Position numbers and translations under genes: made by a program. The notes under the pieces are model-generated. The model was not told the origin of the DNA, did not search any database, and was given only the letters and a program-made list of their open reading frames with translations. DNA of 64,000 nucleotides from Paragyromitra xinjiangensis. Its lineage: Eukaryota; Ascomycota; Pezizomycetes; Pezizales; Discinaceae. The stretch lies in contig JBCAMK010000011.1 of assembly GCA_038503065.1 (NCBI GenBank), positions 1,488,001 through 1,552,000 of the forward strand, given 5' to 3'. Positions 51,193-62,530 of the stretch are shown piece by piece (position 1 is the first letter of the stretch; the number at the start of each line of letters is the position of its first letter).

Positions 51193-51757
51193 GTTGGCTC
51201 TCTTGGGGTCTATCGCTCGCTATTTTACACTGGGTACTAGGGGCAATCGTAGGAGATAGATCTGATTTGGCACGAAGTCGGCTTAGGGTCCCTTGTATGA
51301 AAATGGAACACGGTGAACTCACCAAAAGTGTGAGGGTTATTGCGGCTGTGAGGTCGAAGGGGGAGCGAAGAGACTCTTATAGTATGCTATCGCGGAAGCT
51401 TCCCAGGACCAGCTCTCAAACATGATGCCGAAAGGACCGCAAAGAGATCTGTGCTCTTCCCGAAAGCATGACGTTGATGCTGCAAAAGGCTCTGTGCTCT
51501 CAGAAACATCATGACGCTGTATACGAGTGAAAGTGGGGAGCAAACAGCCCAAAACGACCGTGAATCAGCTTCGGGAAGATGCTTCGAGCGATGTTCCTAG
51601 GTTAAAGCCTGCCGTTATTGTGTTTGTTGGAGGTTGAGGGGTAAGGCAAACCGCAGGGTTAGGGCTGCAATATCTTGGCACATGATGATCGCGCGATTGG
51701 CGCGAGGCTTACCACCTCATCCAAACAAGGTCCGCCGTGGACAAACCAACAAACAGG
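51193..51757. other. E2 divergent intergenic region
   Basis: Lies between the 5' ends of SNF2 copy B and the transposase, so it is a candidate two-way promoter. It has two near-copies of a block with CTCTGTGCTC/GAAAGCATGACG and TGATGC (about 51440-51530). No gene supported. Confidence 0.45.
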
Positions 51758-54700
51758 ATGGCTCGTACAAACTGCTTATATTGCGACAAAAAATGCAAGT
51801 CTATTCGAGGTCTAGGCATCCACCTGCGGCATTGTACCGGGATTCGTCAACAAACTGACGCGGCTTCTGCCGCAGACCTCTGTGATCAGCCACCAGGTTT
51901 GATAACTAGCAAACCATACAAATCAATTGGCAATCTGACGGGAACGTAACATCTAGAGTTTGCTACCGACATGGGTGACTGGAACATCGATGGCGATGAT
52001 GGTTGGATGGATAGTATGGTCTCCCATATGCTTACATTTATGAAGGCGTTCATACTAACTCGTGTTATAGTGGATGACGATCCTAGAGGAGGACAGCAGT
52101 CGACGGATAATGGTCAAAGGCCGCCTGTCGAAGACACACCTGCAGACCCACCCAAACCCGAGCAACCGGACCTGACATGTACACCAGACCAGACCAAGAC
52201 CTTCTGGTACACAACATCTGAAGGACCCGAGAGTGCGGGTAGGTCATATGGCTCAGCTAAAGGGACCTACAAAAAGCACCTGGAAGACGACTGGAATCCG
52301 TGGCACCCCTTTTCTAACAGCAAAGACTTTGAGCTTGCAAACTGGATGACACAACATGGACTTTCAAAATCAGCTATCAACTCATACCTAGACCGAGGTC
52401 TTGACGGGGATCAGTGCAAGTCTTTTCAAACTGCGGATGAGCTCTGGATAAAGTTACAAAACCTAGATTTTGGCCTAGGCCACGCTGGCTGGTCCCGAAA
52501 AGAATTAAGTACAGGTACGCTCTACACTAGGAACCTCCCGGAATGCATCAAATTTCTCCTTGGCCATCTTCCTTTCGCGGACCACATGGTGTACGAACCT
52601 GTATGTCTCCATGACACTCAAAATCGGCGGATCTATAATGAAATGTACTCGGGTGACTGGTGGTGGGAGGCCCAAGGCCATATTGCTGAAGGGGGAACTC
52701 TTGTACCCCTCATATGCGCGTCTGATAAGACGTGTTTGACAAACTTCTCTGGAGACAAGTCTGTATGGCCGCTTTATATCACTCTCGGAAATATCAGCAA
52801 AGAGATTCGGCGCGAGAAGTCAAAACTTGCATGGGTCTTACTCGCTTTACTCCCCGTACCCCCCAAGGACCCCGAAAGTGGCTTCATACACACCTCTTGG
52901 CACGAAGCCATCGACAAAACTTTTGAACCCATTAAAGACCTTGATCTGGAGGGTCCGGGGTTTGAATGGGATTGTGCGGATGGTCAGGTTCGTCGGTGTT
53001 TCCCGGTGATAGCTGCGTGGGTTGCGGATTACCAGGAGCATGTGATTATCGCGCGCCTGAAAAACGGTGCGTGTCCATCTTGCGAGATTCCAGTGGCTGA
53101 TATGGGGCATGAAGACGGACCAATGTGTGGACCAGAACAAGATCCTAATGAGTATAAGGAGCTACTTGAAAAGTCTGAGACCGCATCTGGGGAGGTGCGA
53201 GATGATTCCCTCCAGGATCTTGCGGACCGCCTCGTTCTGCCCATGGCGAACCCTCTCTGGGACTATCCACTGTGCAACGTATACAAACTATGGATGGTTG
53301 ATATTCTCCATCAGTTTTACTTGGGCCTCGTTAAGAAATTGATGGAATGGCTAATCCCTTTCTTGAAATCAAGAAAATTATACCAACGATTCAACAAGCG
53401 ATTCAAGTCAATGCCGCCATATCCTGGATTTCAGCGTTTCACTAAGGGCTATAGTGACGTGAGCCAATGGCAAGGGAAAGAAATTCGGACTATGACGCTC
53501 TTTCTGCTCGTGGTTACTGGTCCGTTGCTAGCACCAAAATCGCGGACCCTGAGGGTGAAAGGTCAAGAGGAGTTGGAGGCCCTGAAATGCGTTAGGTCTT
53601 TATGCAAATTTGTCTTGGTCCTCCGGCAGCGAAGTCAATCTGACTACTCTCTTTCATTGTTGCAGCAGGGGTTGGTTACTTTTTATAAAACAAAGGCTGT
53701 GTTTCGAGGGACCCGAGCAACAGCAGCGCGAACTAAGGCCTTCAACAAGCAATGGGAGGAATTACTGGCAGAAAAGGGTGCCAAATGGTCGGAGAGGAAA
53801 ATTGAAGTGGAAAAAAAGAAACTCGAAACCGAGCTTTACCATTTCTCATTCCCCAAGATGCATTTACCGAGTCATATATGCGAGAACATCTGCCGGATGG
53901 GCGCGCCAGATAACTATTCCACAGATATATCGGAACTACTCCATGTGGAACATGTTAAAGATGCCTATCGGTCTTCCAATCGTGTCGACTACGTGGAACA
54001 GATGCTGCGTTTTAACGATCGTCGGTCAGGTCTAGCATACATGGTCCAGATGTTAGAATACCTTGCCCTACGAGGGTACTATCTACCAGAGTCCGCAAAA
54101 CTACTACGATTACAAGACTTAACTGCTTGGCGAGCGACTACACGATTTAGACGACAGCGGGAGAAACTGCAGAGTGGGGCTGCTATTGTACCATCTGAGA
54201 TTCCGACACCACGAGAGAACGGACGGGTAAACCAAATACCCGCACCCCGTCTAGCTGGGAAGGTAGTGGGTTCTATGACCTTAGGCGAAGCTGAGACTCG
54301 ATACTCAATACCGGACCTAGCACTTTGCTTTCAAGATTGGTTGGTAATGAAGTGGGGAAAGGACTTGGTACACAGAATATTCGGGCCCAGATGCCGTGAT
54401 ACAGCTAAAATCACAATTTATAACTCAGTATCTTGCTGGTATCAGCCGTTTCAGTATCCTGGGGGTACTGCAAAGCAGATGCTTCGATGTCCCAAAATAG
54501 GAAAAAAGAAAGAGAGTGGGAAAAACGCGGACCACACGATTTGGGTACGACAATACGACGAAACCGAGTTGGACAGCTTCCAAGGACGAAAAGCATGTTT
54601 CCCATTACTCTACTTCGGTTTCCGACCACCAAACTGGGTACTAGAGGACCCTTCAGCAACTCCAGACAAGGTTCCAACAGTCGAAAAGGTCCGCCTGATT

Positions 54701-54961
54701 GGTACGCGGAAAATACGAGTAAAGACCCCTCGAGAACTAGGGTTTGCAATGGTGCACGGTACCAAATTTGTTAACCCAAGCAGCAAGCCGGACCCTGCCC
54801 AAGGGTGTGTTGAAGTTGAGATAGACCCAAAGGATCGGTACGTAGCACCGGTAGAGAGCATTGAAGGCCCGGTCCAGCTTGTGGAAGAAAACGAGGAAAC
54901 AAAGAAAACTTGGCTGGTGAATAATCACATCGATCTCGAAACATACTATTATGTCTATTAG
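51758..54961 (+). CDS. Plavaka-type (CACTA-related) transposase of E2
   Basis: Start ATG 51758 (MARTNC) gives a finger CLYCDKKCKSIRGLGIHLRHC. A 60-nt intron (51897-51956) joins it in phase to EFATDMGDW. A second 57-nt intron (52014-52070, with TACTAAC branch) lies in the open frame. The rest is open to 54961. Landmarks, with residues counted from 51971: DFELANWM near 116, GDWWWEAQGH near 228, SDKTCLTNFSGDK near 252, CPSCEI near 372, VDILHQFYLGLVKKLMEW near 444, WQGKEIR near 500, FPKMHLPSHI near 630, and WLVNNHID near the end. The Asp of SDKT, the Asp of DILHQ and the Glu of WQGKE are the probable DDE triad by comparison with E1 and Plavaka elements. Cuts and joins element ends. No lesion is seen, so E2 may be autonomous and could mobilise B1 and B2. 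Confidence 0.9.
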
Positions 54962-55631
54962 AAATGTAATTAGAGGCCACCTCAGTACGTGAGGAAAGTA
55001 CAATGTCAAATGTATCCTAAGGTTCGCACAACTTGAAAGACGGTCCGGTGCGCTCTGAACAACGGACCTGAAGCATTCAGCAGGGTCCGGAACACAGCAA
55101 CAGGCGCATGGGTACGCCTGGAGTCTGCCGCAATGGTCCATGGTCTGCGCTGCGAAGAACCAAAACAATCCAGTGATGTCCAAGAACTGACTCCCAAGGT
55201 AAGGGATACACAAGGACTAGAAGGCAAGGGTCCATGGTCCGCATGAATGCGGACCTGGGGGGGTCTGGATTATTAAGGAGCGACAGTATCAACAAATGGA
55301 GACCCATGGAGCTAAGAGCGAAGGTCCATGGTCCGTGAATCAAGGCTTGTGGGCGGTCCATGGGACTCCACGAGAGTATGCGAGTGGTCTAGCAGGCTCC
55401 AGGAGAGTCCGCGAGGACGGGTGAATAATCCAGAGAGCGCCATGGACCATATATGACCAGTCCGAAAAGCACCAGAGACATGATGGCACGGTCCTGTAGT
55501 GATCGCGAGGCCCCATGCGCTGTGTTGCATAACACAGGACGCTAATTTCCGGTCCGCGGAGCATCAAGCAGGTCCGGGAGAACCCGAAACCTCGCTTGCG
55601 GACGCCACGACCAGAATCGGTTTTGCTGATG
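54962..55631. repeat. E2 right subterminal zone and terminal repeat
   Basis: 670 bp without a gene, densely packed with GGTCC/GGACC/TCCATGGTCC words, ending in AGAATCGGTTTTGCTGATG. It mirrors the left zone and the ends of B1 and B2. Confidence 0.7.
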
Positions 55632-55633
55632 TA

Positions 55634-57069
55634 GCATGGAAGGCGTCTTCTTCCTCATTGAAGATCACATTGGAGCACTCGACAGCTCTCCCATGACCCT
55701 CAAAATCCCAAATGCGCCAGATTTTAGTTGTTTTATGAACATATCCTAACATCATGCAGGGTTTAGAGCGACTGTCAAACTTCAAGCGTTGCTCTTTTGG
55801 GATATGTTTATATACCGTACAGCCAAAGCGTCGAAGGTGGTGGACTTGAGGTGTTACTCCAAAGAGGATTTCGTGAGGTGACTTTTCCTCTGGTAGGCTG
55901 GAAGTAGGTGTACGGCGGTGGATATAGCAGGCGGTTTTGATTGCCTCAGCCCAGAAACGCATAGGCAATCTTGCATCTAATAACATACACCTAGCTTTGG
56001 TATTCAACGTCCGTATCATGCGTTCCGATACCCCATTCCTATGCTGAGTTTATGGTGGAGATGACTCATAGGATATACCATGATCACCAAGCAGTTGAAG
56101 GAAATCAGCGTTGTTGTATTCGCCTTTGCCGTTGTCACATCTGAAGTGTTTTACGACGTAGCCTTGCGACTCGATCCACGCCTTAAAATGGGTAAATTTC
56201 AATATGATCTCAGCAGATGTTTTGGTGATTAGGGTATAGACCTCAGTATATCTTGTGCAGTCGTCTATATAGACGATGTAGTAACCTGCTCCGCTTATAC
56301 CGTGCTTCAATGGTCCGCAGAGATCCGAGTGAATCAATTCAAAGGGCATTTTTGATCTGGGGACTTTTGTACGCTGGAAGCACTGTTGGTGTTTTGCCCT
56401 CACACATGTATCACACAGGAGGTCAAGGCCATCAGTGAATTTTAGGTGGGGTGCCTTCCCAAGGATCTTTCTTATGGAAGCGGGATGTAGGTGGGCAAAT
56501 TGTCTATGCCAGAGCTGAATCAATCCAGAGCGTTTGGTGATAAAGGATAGCTTCCGACGATTAAGTTTTGATTTCGTATATATGGACATGGAAGAGGTAG
56601 GTGTAGGATCGTTGTCAGCCTGACGTAATACCATTGATCTTGTGGAGACGAGTGATGTGCCAAAGTCGGAAGATTGAGTTCAATATAAGCCATTGATTTG
56701 TGGAGCTGATAGGGCAACAACACCATCTTTGGAGATAGTACAAAGGCCATTTGAAAACGATGTTTCAAACCCCAACGTGTCAAGTTGGGAAACGGAGAGT
56801 AGGGAGATATGGAATAGAGGAACAAAGAGAGCCTCTAATCTTACACCGCCTAAAGTGACTATCCCTTGTTGGGATACATGAACTGTGGTGTGATCACCGA
56901 GCTTGACCACAACATTGGTACGTTGAAGAGTTGTTTTCTGGAAAGATCGTATATCATTACACATGTGATGAGTGGCGCCTGAATCCACCACCCAGACTCT
57001 GAGGCTTGATACTGGAGAAGGATGAACAGCCAGTAAAACCTCCTGAAAGAGGGAGGTGGATGCCGCCAG
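55634..57069 (-). pseudogene. copia protease and integrase
   Basis: A single frame interrupted by nonsense codons near 57062, 56679 and 56049. Protease motif DSGATHHM at about 56985. Integrase: HHCC finger (LWHRQFAHLH then CDTC, about 56515-56425), first Asp in ELIHSDLCGP, second Asp in FRCDNGKGEY (about 56130), then ESSPP followed by a stop where a Tyr codon is usual, and NGVSERM with the third acidic residue. The C-terminal part (FWAEAIKTACYIHRR, MLGYVHKTTKIWRIWD) ends at the E2 insertion. Confidence 0.9.
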
Positions 57070-58068
57070 TCATAATCCATTCCCTGCCTCTTTCTGATTA
57101 AAATTTTCTGTTTCTCCTTCACCAAGATTGGCCTCGACTCTCGGTCTCTTGGATCCTCTGCTTCTAGCCTCATCACCTTGACGTTTCACAGGGCATTTCC
57201 CGATCCTGTGCCCAGGCTCTCCGCAATGCCAGCAGATGGGTCCATCTTCTTTGGCAGTTGTTGCATCCTCTAGGCGTCGTTTCGATCCAGATCCAGATGT
57301 GAACTGTCTTGTCCTGCAAGCTGCGGTATTGTGGGTAGGTGAGTTGCAGAAGGTACACCACTGTCTATTCTGTGAGCGGGGTTGGAAAGCACTCCGGTTT
57401 CGTCCTCTTCCTCGATAGTTCCCTCCAAACCTGTCAGAGTGGCTGACAAAGGCATCAGTGCTAGCGTCAGGTTGTACCCGCATTGCCCTGATACTCTCAT
57501 CTTCTTTGAGAGCATCAACAATGGATTCGACCGTAGCGTCAGGTCGATTTTGTTGAATATTAGCAGTAACCTCGAAAGCAGCGGGTAATGAAGAGAACAC
57601 ATGGGTTTTGAAAGCTACACCTGATATAGCTTCGGGAGTGCCACTTATCTGATTACGAAGTTCCATTAATTTGGCAAAGTAATCTGCAATTGGTTCCCCA
57701 GGAGTGGGACGAAGTCCACAGAATTGATGATAAATTGCCTGATGGCCAACTGCTGTACTGGCAGTATCAAGTCTGTCAGAAAGGATTGTCCACATGACTT
57801 CCGGATCGTCGATATCATCAATGTATACATGTACAGAAATGCAGCAGGAGTTGTATATAATAGCGGCAGCGTCCTCCTTTTGTTGATCATAATCACGAAT
57901 AAGAGCTCTGGCAGCAGCCACTTGGTTTACTCCACTGGCAGGAGGGGGCGGAGGGGGAGGAGGTTCACTCCCATTGACAATTGACCATCCGCCAGTTGCA
58001 CGTAGCAAACGTCGAGAGCTCTTCCTCCACGGTGTATACAGTGAGCCACGGGCGGATGGCGGATACAG
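57070..58068 (-). pseudogene. copia gag
   Basis: The open frame from 58008 extends upstream in frame through WRKSSRRLLRATGGW to about 58068, then leaves recognisable gag. It contains a gag polyprotein core (VMWTILSDRLDTAS, FCGLRPTPGEPIADYFAKLMELRNQI) and a CWHCGEPGHRIGKCP knuckle (about 57195). It is fused in frame to protease except for a TGA at about 57062. The extreme N-terminus and the 5' LTR are missing. Confidence 0.85.
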
Positions 58069-58257
58069 TCGGATGGCGGATCGACGCCAAGGCTTGGCGC
58101 AGGACTATCGGTAGGGTACAGGACTATTGGTAGGGTACTTCGGTTTGCTACAGGACTATAGGTAGGGTACTTCGATCTGCTACAGTGCCATTTGTAGGGT
58201 ACATCGGTTGGGAGTAAAATTGAAAAAACCAAGGTATTTAGAGATAGAAAAGAAATC

Positions 58258-58950
58258 CTAACCAGACCCTTCCAATGCTAAATTCGCCTCCCTCTTCACC
58301 TCTTTCTCCTCTGCCCACTTATGAATGGCATCAAGTCCTTGCTTAGCAATTTCTGGGAGCTTAGAGGCCTGCTTTCGGTAGTTAGATATTCTTCAAGCAC
58401 ATGCAACCTTTGCTTTGTTTGCTGCTTTGTATTTTGCTCTAGAGGCTGCTTGCTTGTCATCCGATGTTTCTAAATGAATGATCAGAATGTGACAGTAAAA
58501 ATTAATAGAAAGAAAAAGAAAAAGCTTACTATAAGCAAGAAGCTCAGCAGTATAGGCCAAGTAGTGAGCTCTCAACATAATTTGCTTCGCAGTCAAATCA
58601 GAGTCACTACTCTCTGCTGGAACCTCACTTCCTTCCTTTTGATATCTGAACAAGTGCCTCATTAAAGCCTTTCTCAGTAGTTGAGGAGTTTCAGCTTGAA
58701 ATTCTTTGTTGCAATCTGTAGCGGTACAAGGAAGTGAGAGAGGATTGACAGTGATATGAGTCCGTCTGGTCTTTTTAGGAGGAGATGGAGGAGATGGAGG
58801 AGATGGGGGAGCTTTCTTTTTAGTAGTAGAAGGCTTTTTAGAAGATTTAGATTTGACAGATTTCTTCTTTCTTGCAGGCATGATGAGGATGTGGTGATGG
58901 AATGGAAGAAGAAAAGAAAAGACGGACTTTTGGTAGGGTACGTAACTCAA
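58258..58950 (-). CDS. Unknown small basic protein with Cys/His segment
   Basis: MPARKKKSVKSKSSKK (Met at 58880, inside a frame open from 58950) begins a Lys/Ser-rich N-terminus with PPSPPSPPSPPKKTRR. A segment LPCTATDCNKEFQAETPQLL and RKALMRHLFRYQ follows that could be a single degenerate zinc finger. An intron GTAAGC..CATTTAG (about 58536-58471) separates AYTAELLAYS from ETSDDKQAASRAKY. A TGA then interrupts the frame after KVACA, and the same frame continues ISNYRKQASKLPEIAKQ to a TAG near 58258. The TGA could be a CGA-to-TGA change or mark a wrong joint. I recognise no family. The gene is enclosed by TACAGGACTAT repeats, so it is probably carried by a mobile element. Confidence 0.4.
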
Positions 58951-59125
58951 AGGTAGGGTAACGGACTATAGATGAGATACAGGACTATCAATCAGGTACT
59001 ATCAGATTTAAAACTATTATCATGGTACAGGACTATTGTTCAGGTACAAAACTAAAAGTTAAATAAATGCATGTAATAACAGTAATATTTCACTATAAGT
59101 AGTTACAGGACTATGTTTGAGGTAC

Positions 59126-59915
59126 AGGACTATAGCTAGGAAGCCTCGCTTTGCTGGAGAACTATATCTGGGGTACAGGACTATAGTTGGGAAGCCTCGC
59201 TTTGCTGGAGGACTATATCTGGGGTACAGGACTATAGTTGGGGTACAGGACTATAGTTGGGAAGCCTCGCTTTGCTGGAGGACTATATCTGTGGTACAGG
59301 ACTATAGTTTGGAAGCTTCGCTTTACTGGAAGACTACATCTGGGGTACAGGACTATAGTTTGGAAGTCTCGCTTTGCTGGAGGACTATATCTGAGGTACA
59401 GGACTATAGTTGGCAAGCCTCGCTTTGCCTGAGGACTATATCTGAGGTACAGGACTATAGCTAGGAAGCCTCGCTTTGCTGAAGGACTATATCTGGGGTA
59501 CAGGACTATAGTTTGGAAGCCTCGCTTTGCCCGAGAATTATATTTGGGGTACAGGACTATAGCTAGGAAGCCTCACTTTGCTGGAGGACTATATCTGGGG
59601 TACAGGACTATAGTTGGGAAGCCTCACTTTGCTGGAGGACTACATCTGGAGTACAGGACTATAGTTTAGAAGCCTTGCTTTGCCCGAGGACTATATCTGA
59701 GGTACAGGACTTTAGTTTGGAAGCTTTGCTTTGCTGGAGGACTATATCTGGGGTACAGGACTATAGTTTGGAAGCCTTGCTTTGCCCAAGGATTATATTT
59801 GGGGTACAGGACTATAGTTGGGAAGCTTCGCTTTGCTGGAGGACTACATCTAAGGTACAGGACTATAGTTGGGAAGCCTCGCTTTGCTGGAGGAATATAT
59901 TTGGGGTACTCAAAA
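59126..59915 (+). repeat. 51-bp minisatellite, about 15 copies
   Basis: The unit opens GGTACAGGACTATAGTTGGG and continues AAGCCTCGCTTTGCTGGAGG. Starts at 59172, 59223, 59293 and 59344 show period 51, with one 19-bp partial at 59223-59241. Since 51 is 17 codons, long frames are open on both strands, but no start, stop or splice context supports a protein. Confidence 0.85.
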
Positions 59916-60260
59916 AAACAAAATATATGTATCATTATGAAACAAGTGGTGATCAAAGCACAAGACTAACTGTATAAAATCTTTTGTCTTAACCATTCTT
60001 TTATTTTTCGTTTTTACCCCCTTTTCCCACAACCTATTGCCAAACAAACCCTTCCTTTTACCAGTTATCTCCAAAATCATACCTTTTCACATGTTACTTT
60101 CACCATGCCTCTTCAATCAACACTCAATTCTCCCGCAATTCCTTCAAGTTCTATTCCATCAGAAAACACACAATTACCTCCAATTTCTCATGATGAGGTT
60201 TATACTAAACATCAACGTTTGGTGATTGCTTCAAGTCATTATCATGCGATGGTACAACAA

Positions 60261-60509
60261 CATCAGCAAAAAAAGATATTTGTCTTCTGGACCTTCAGAT
60301 GCAATATGGCCTTCTGGAAGACCCTGAAGACCCTGAAGACAAAATCTCACTGGAAGACAAAAAATATGTTACCGGATTTGGCTGAATGATAACATATCAA
60401 AAGTGAAAAATTGTCTTCCAGTCCTTCAGATGCAATATGGCCTTCTGGAAGACACTGAAGGCCCTGAAGACATAATCTCACTGGAAGACAATTACTTTTT
60501 TTGCTGATG
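60261..60509. mobile_element. 249-bp CATCAGC-type MITE in the pogo-type gene
   Basis: The ends CATCAGCAAAAAAAG and CTTTTTTTTGCTGATG are inverted, with AA on both sides (60259-60260, 60510-60511). The interior repeats CTTCTGGAAGAC and CCTGAAGAC words, with two near-copies of TTCAGATGCAATATGGCCTT. It is non-coding. Excision rejoins the transposase in frame. Confidence 0.9.
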
Positions 60510-61499
60510 AACATACTCAAAGTCCTAAAACAACTCCTAAACCTGTCATACAGCACATATGCAGGTTATATGATGTTAGTGAAACAACATTACGCCGGCA
60601 TATTCGAAATCCTCATCAAAAAACCAATGATGATACCCATAAAGAGCAACAAGTTCTTACCTCAGAAGAAGAAAATGCCTTGGTTGAACGTTTACTGTTC
60701 CTGGATGACTTCAATATTCCTGCTAGTAGAGCTCAGTTGTATGAGTTAGCTCATGCATTACTTCACCGACGGGAGCCCAAGAGAATCATTGGAATAAACT
60801 GGATCTACCGGTTTCTAGCACGTCATGAGGAGTGTAGGTATTTAGTTGTTAAAGCTATAGCTTCCAGCCGTGAAAATGCAGTTACCTGGGATATGATGGA
60901 TGATTTTTTTGCAAAGGTATGTATTTTCTCCATTCCTAGTAGTACATATTGATCTCTAAGGTTAATTGCATGATTAGTTGAAATATACCACCCTCAAATA
61001 TCAAGTGGCACCTTGCAATACCTACAATCTAGATGAGACTGGATTTATTTAGGAATAGCATCAGCAAAACCGATTCTTGGCTCCCGGGCGCTCCCGGACC
61101 CTCATGGACTGCGCGGACCAGATGGAGGCAAGTGCCAGTCCATGGAACAGCCATATCCCAAGGACCCTTGCACACGGTTCCCGGACCACACACCTCTTCT
61201 CACGGACACTCGTGGACCTCCCTAGACCACCTACCGCAGATGGCGGACCTTCCTGGAGCTCTATCAATTCCCGTGAACCACACTGTCGCTTGTAGGCCGC
61301 TTGTAGGGCGGCTGTAGGGCGCCAATATTACTACTACTAGGGGTACGCGAATGTTCATGATTATTGGTATCAATTCGGCTACGTATATTGAAAAGCTACA
61401 CTATAGGATCTCTTTGTACAAAATCAAGCAGTCGCCACTAGAGGCAACCCCCCCCCCCGCACTAAACCCACCTGTGCCTAAATCAATTGTTTGGTCTGC

Positions 61500-62530
61500 T
61501 ATTCAGCAGTTGTTACAGGCGCTGGCACGCAGTCAATTCGGAGTCTATTCAGCAGTCAATTCGGCAGGATTCGGAGGCTTAGAAACGGCCGATTCGGAGT
61601 CAATTCGGCAGTCAATTCAGCAGTCAATTCGGAGTCTATTCGGGAGCCTATTCAGCAGTCAATTCAGCAGTCAATTCGGCAGGATTCGGAGGCTTAGAAA
61701 CAGCCGATTTGGAGTCTATTCAGGAGCCTATTCCGCAGTCAATTCGGAGTCTATTCGGGAGTCTATTCGGCAGCGGTTCGGGTGTCGATTCGGAGTCTAT
61801 TCAGCAGTCAATTCAGCAGTCAATTTGGCAGTCAATTTGGCAGGATTCAGAGGCTTAGAAACAGCCGATTCGGGGTCTATTCAGGAGTCAATTGAGCAGT
61901 CAATTCGGCAGGATTTGGAGGCTTAGAAACAGCCGATTCGGAGTCAATTCGGGAGTTAATTTGGCAGTCAATTCGGAGTCTATTCGGGAGTCTATTCAGC
62001 AGTCAATTCGGCAGTCAATTCGGCAGGATTCGGAGGCTTAAAAACAGCCGATTCGGAGTCTATTCAGGAGTCTATTCAGCAGTCAATTCAGCAGGATTCG
62101 GAGTCTATTCGGGAGCCTATTCGGTAGTCAATTCGGAGCCTATTCAGGAGCCTATTCGGAGCCTATTTGGGAGTCGATTCGGAGTCTATTGAGCAGTCAA
62201 TTCAGCAGTCAATTCAGCGGGATTCGGAGGCTTAGAAACAGCCGATTCGGAGTCTATTCAGCAGTCAATTCAGCAGTCAATTCAGCAGGATTCGGAGGCT
62301 CAGAAACAGCCGATTCGGAGTCGATTCGGAGACTATTTAGGAGCCTATTCAGCAGTCAATTCAGCAGTCAATTCGGAGCCTATTCAGGAGCATATTGAGC
62401 AGTTGATTCAGAGCCTATTCGGGAGTCGATTCGGAGTCTATTGAGCAGCCAATTCGGAGTCTATTCAGGAGTCGATTCAGCAGTCGATTCGGAGGCTTAG
62501 AAACAGCCGATTCGGAGGCTGCTCGGAAGG
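61500..62530 (+). repeat. B2 internal AGTCAATTCGG-type tandem repeat
   Basis: Short degenerate words AGTCAATTCRGC, GGAGTCTATTCGG and GAGCCTATTC alternate throughout. A longer marker, GGATTCGGAGGCTTAGAAAC followed by AGCCGATT, recurs at about 61570, 61683, 61844, 62025, 62220 and 62290. The long plus-strand frames are repeat translations. Confidence 0.75.

Larger units (their letters stand above)
38418..55631. mobile_element. E2: 17.2-kb cargo-bearing Plavaka-type transposon
   Basis: The ends CATCAGCAAAACCGATTCT (38418) and AGAATCGGTTTTGCTGATG (ending 55631) are inverted over 18-19 bp. TA flanks both sides, and its removal rejoins the copia polyprotein. Minus-strand genes: DUF6532-like (41064-39244), the Rpt6-lid array gene (42531-41566), coiled-coil/SNF2 copy A (45949-42649) and copy B (51192-46688, broken). 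Plus strand: the transposase (51758-54961) near the right end. GGACC/GGTCC words are abundant in the ends and also inside coding regions. The first about 90 bp match B2. Confidence 0.9.
25584..58070 (-). mobile_element. Ty1/copia element, split by three TIR transposons
   Basis: Read on the minus strand: gag (58068-57070), protease (about 56990), integrase (56640-55634), RT (38415-37449, then 37199-36611), RNase H (26407-25860), polypurine tract and 3' LTR (25779-25584). The three interruptions, 38418-55631, 37202-37446 and 26410-36608, each carry 2-bp duplications and rejoin the copia frame when removed. The 5' LTR is not visible; the gag 5' end meets another repeat element near 58070. Four or more in-frame stops make this copy inactive. 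Confidence 0.88.
58070..59925. other. Unassigned element with TACAGGACTAT motif
   Basis: Both sides of a small minus-strand gene carry the same word in the same orientation. On the left is TACAGGACTAT plus GGTAGGGTAC (58110-58210). On the right is a scattered zone (58935-59110) and then a 51-bp tandem array. The element replaces the copia 5' end. No terminal inverted repeat or target duplication could be placed, so the boundaries are approximate. Confidence 0.4.

Noticed and set aside
831..55631. Starship-type giant element (tyrosine recombinase captain)
   Set aside because: No DUF3435/tyrosine recombinase gene was seen. Both large elements have terminal inverted repeats and DDE-type Plavaka-like transposases.
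59126..59915. CRISPR-like array
   Set aside because: The 51-bp units are contiguous and there are no unique spacers. It is a minisatellite in a eukaryotic context.
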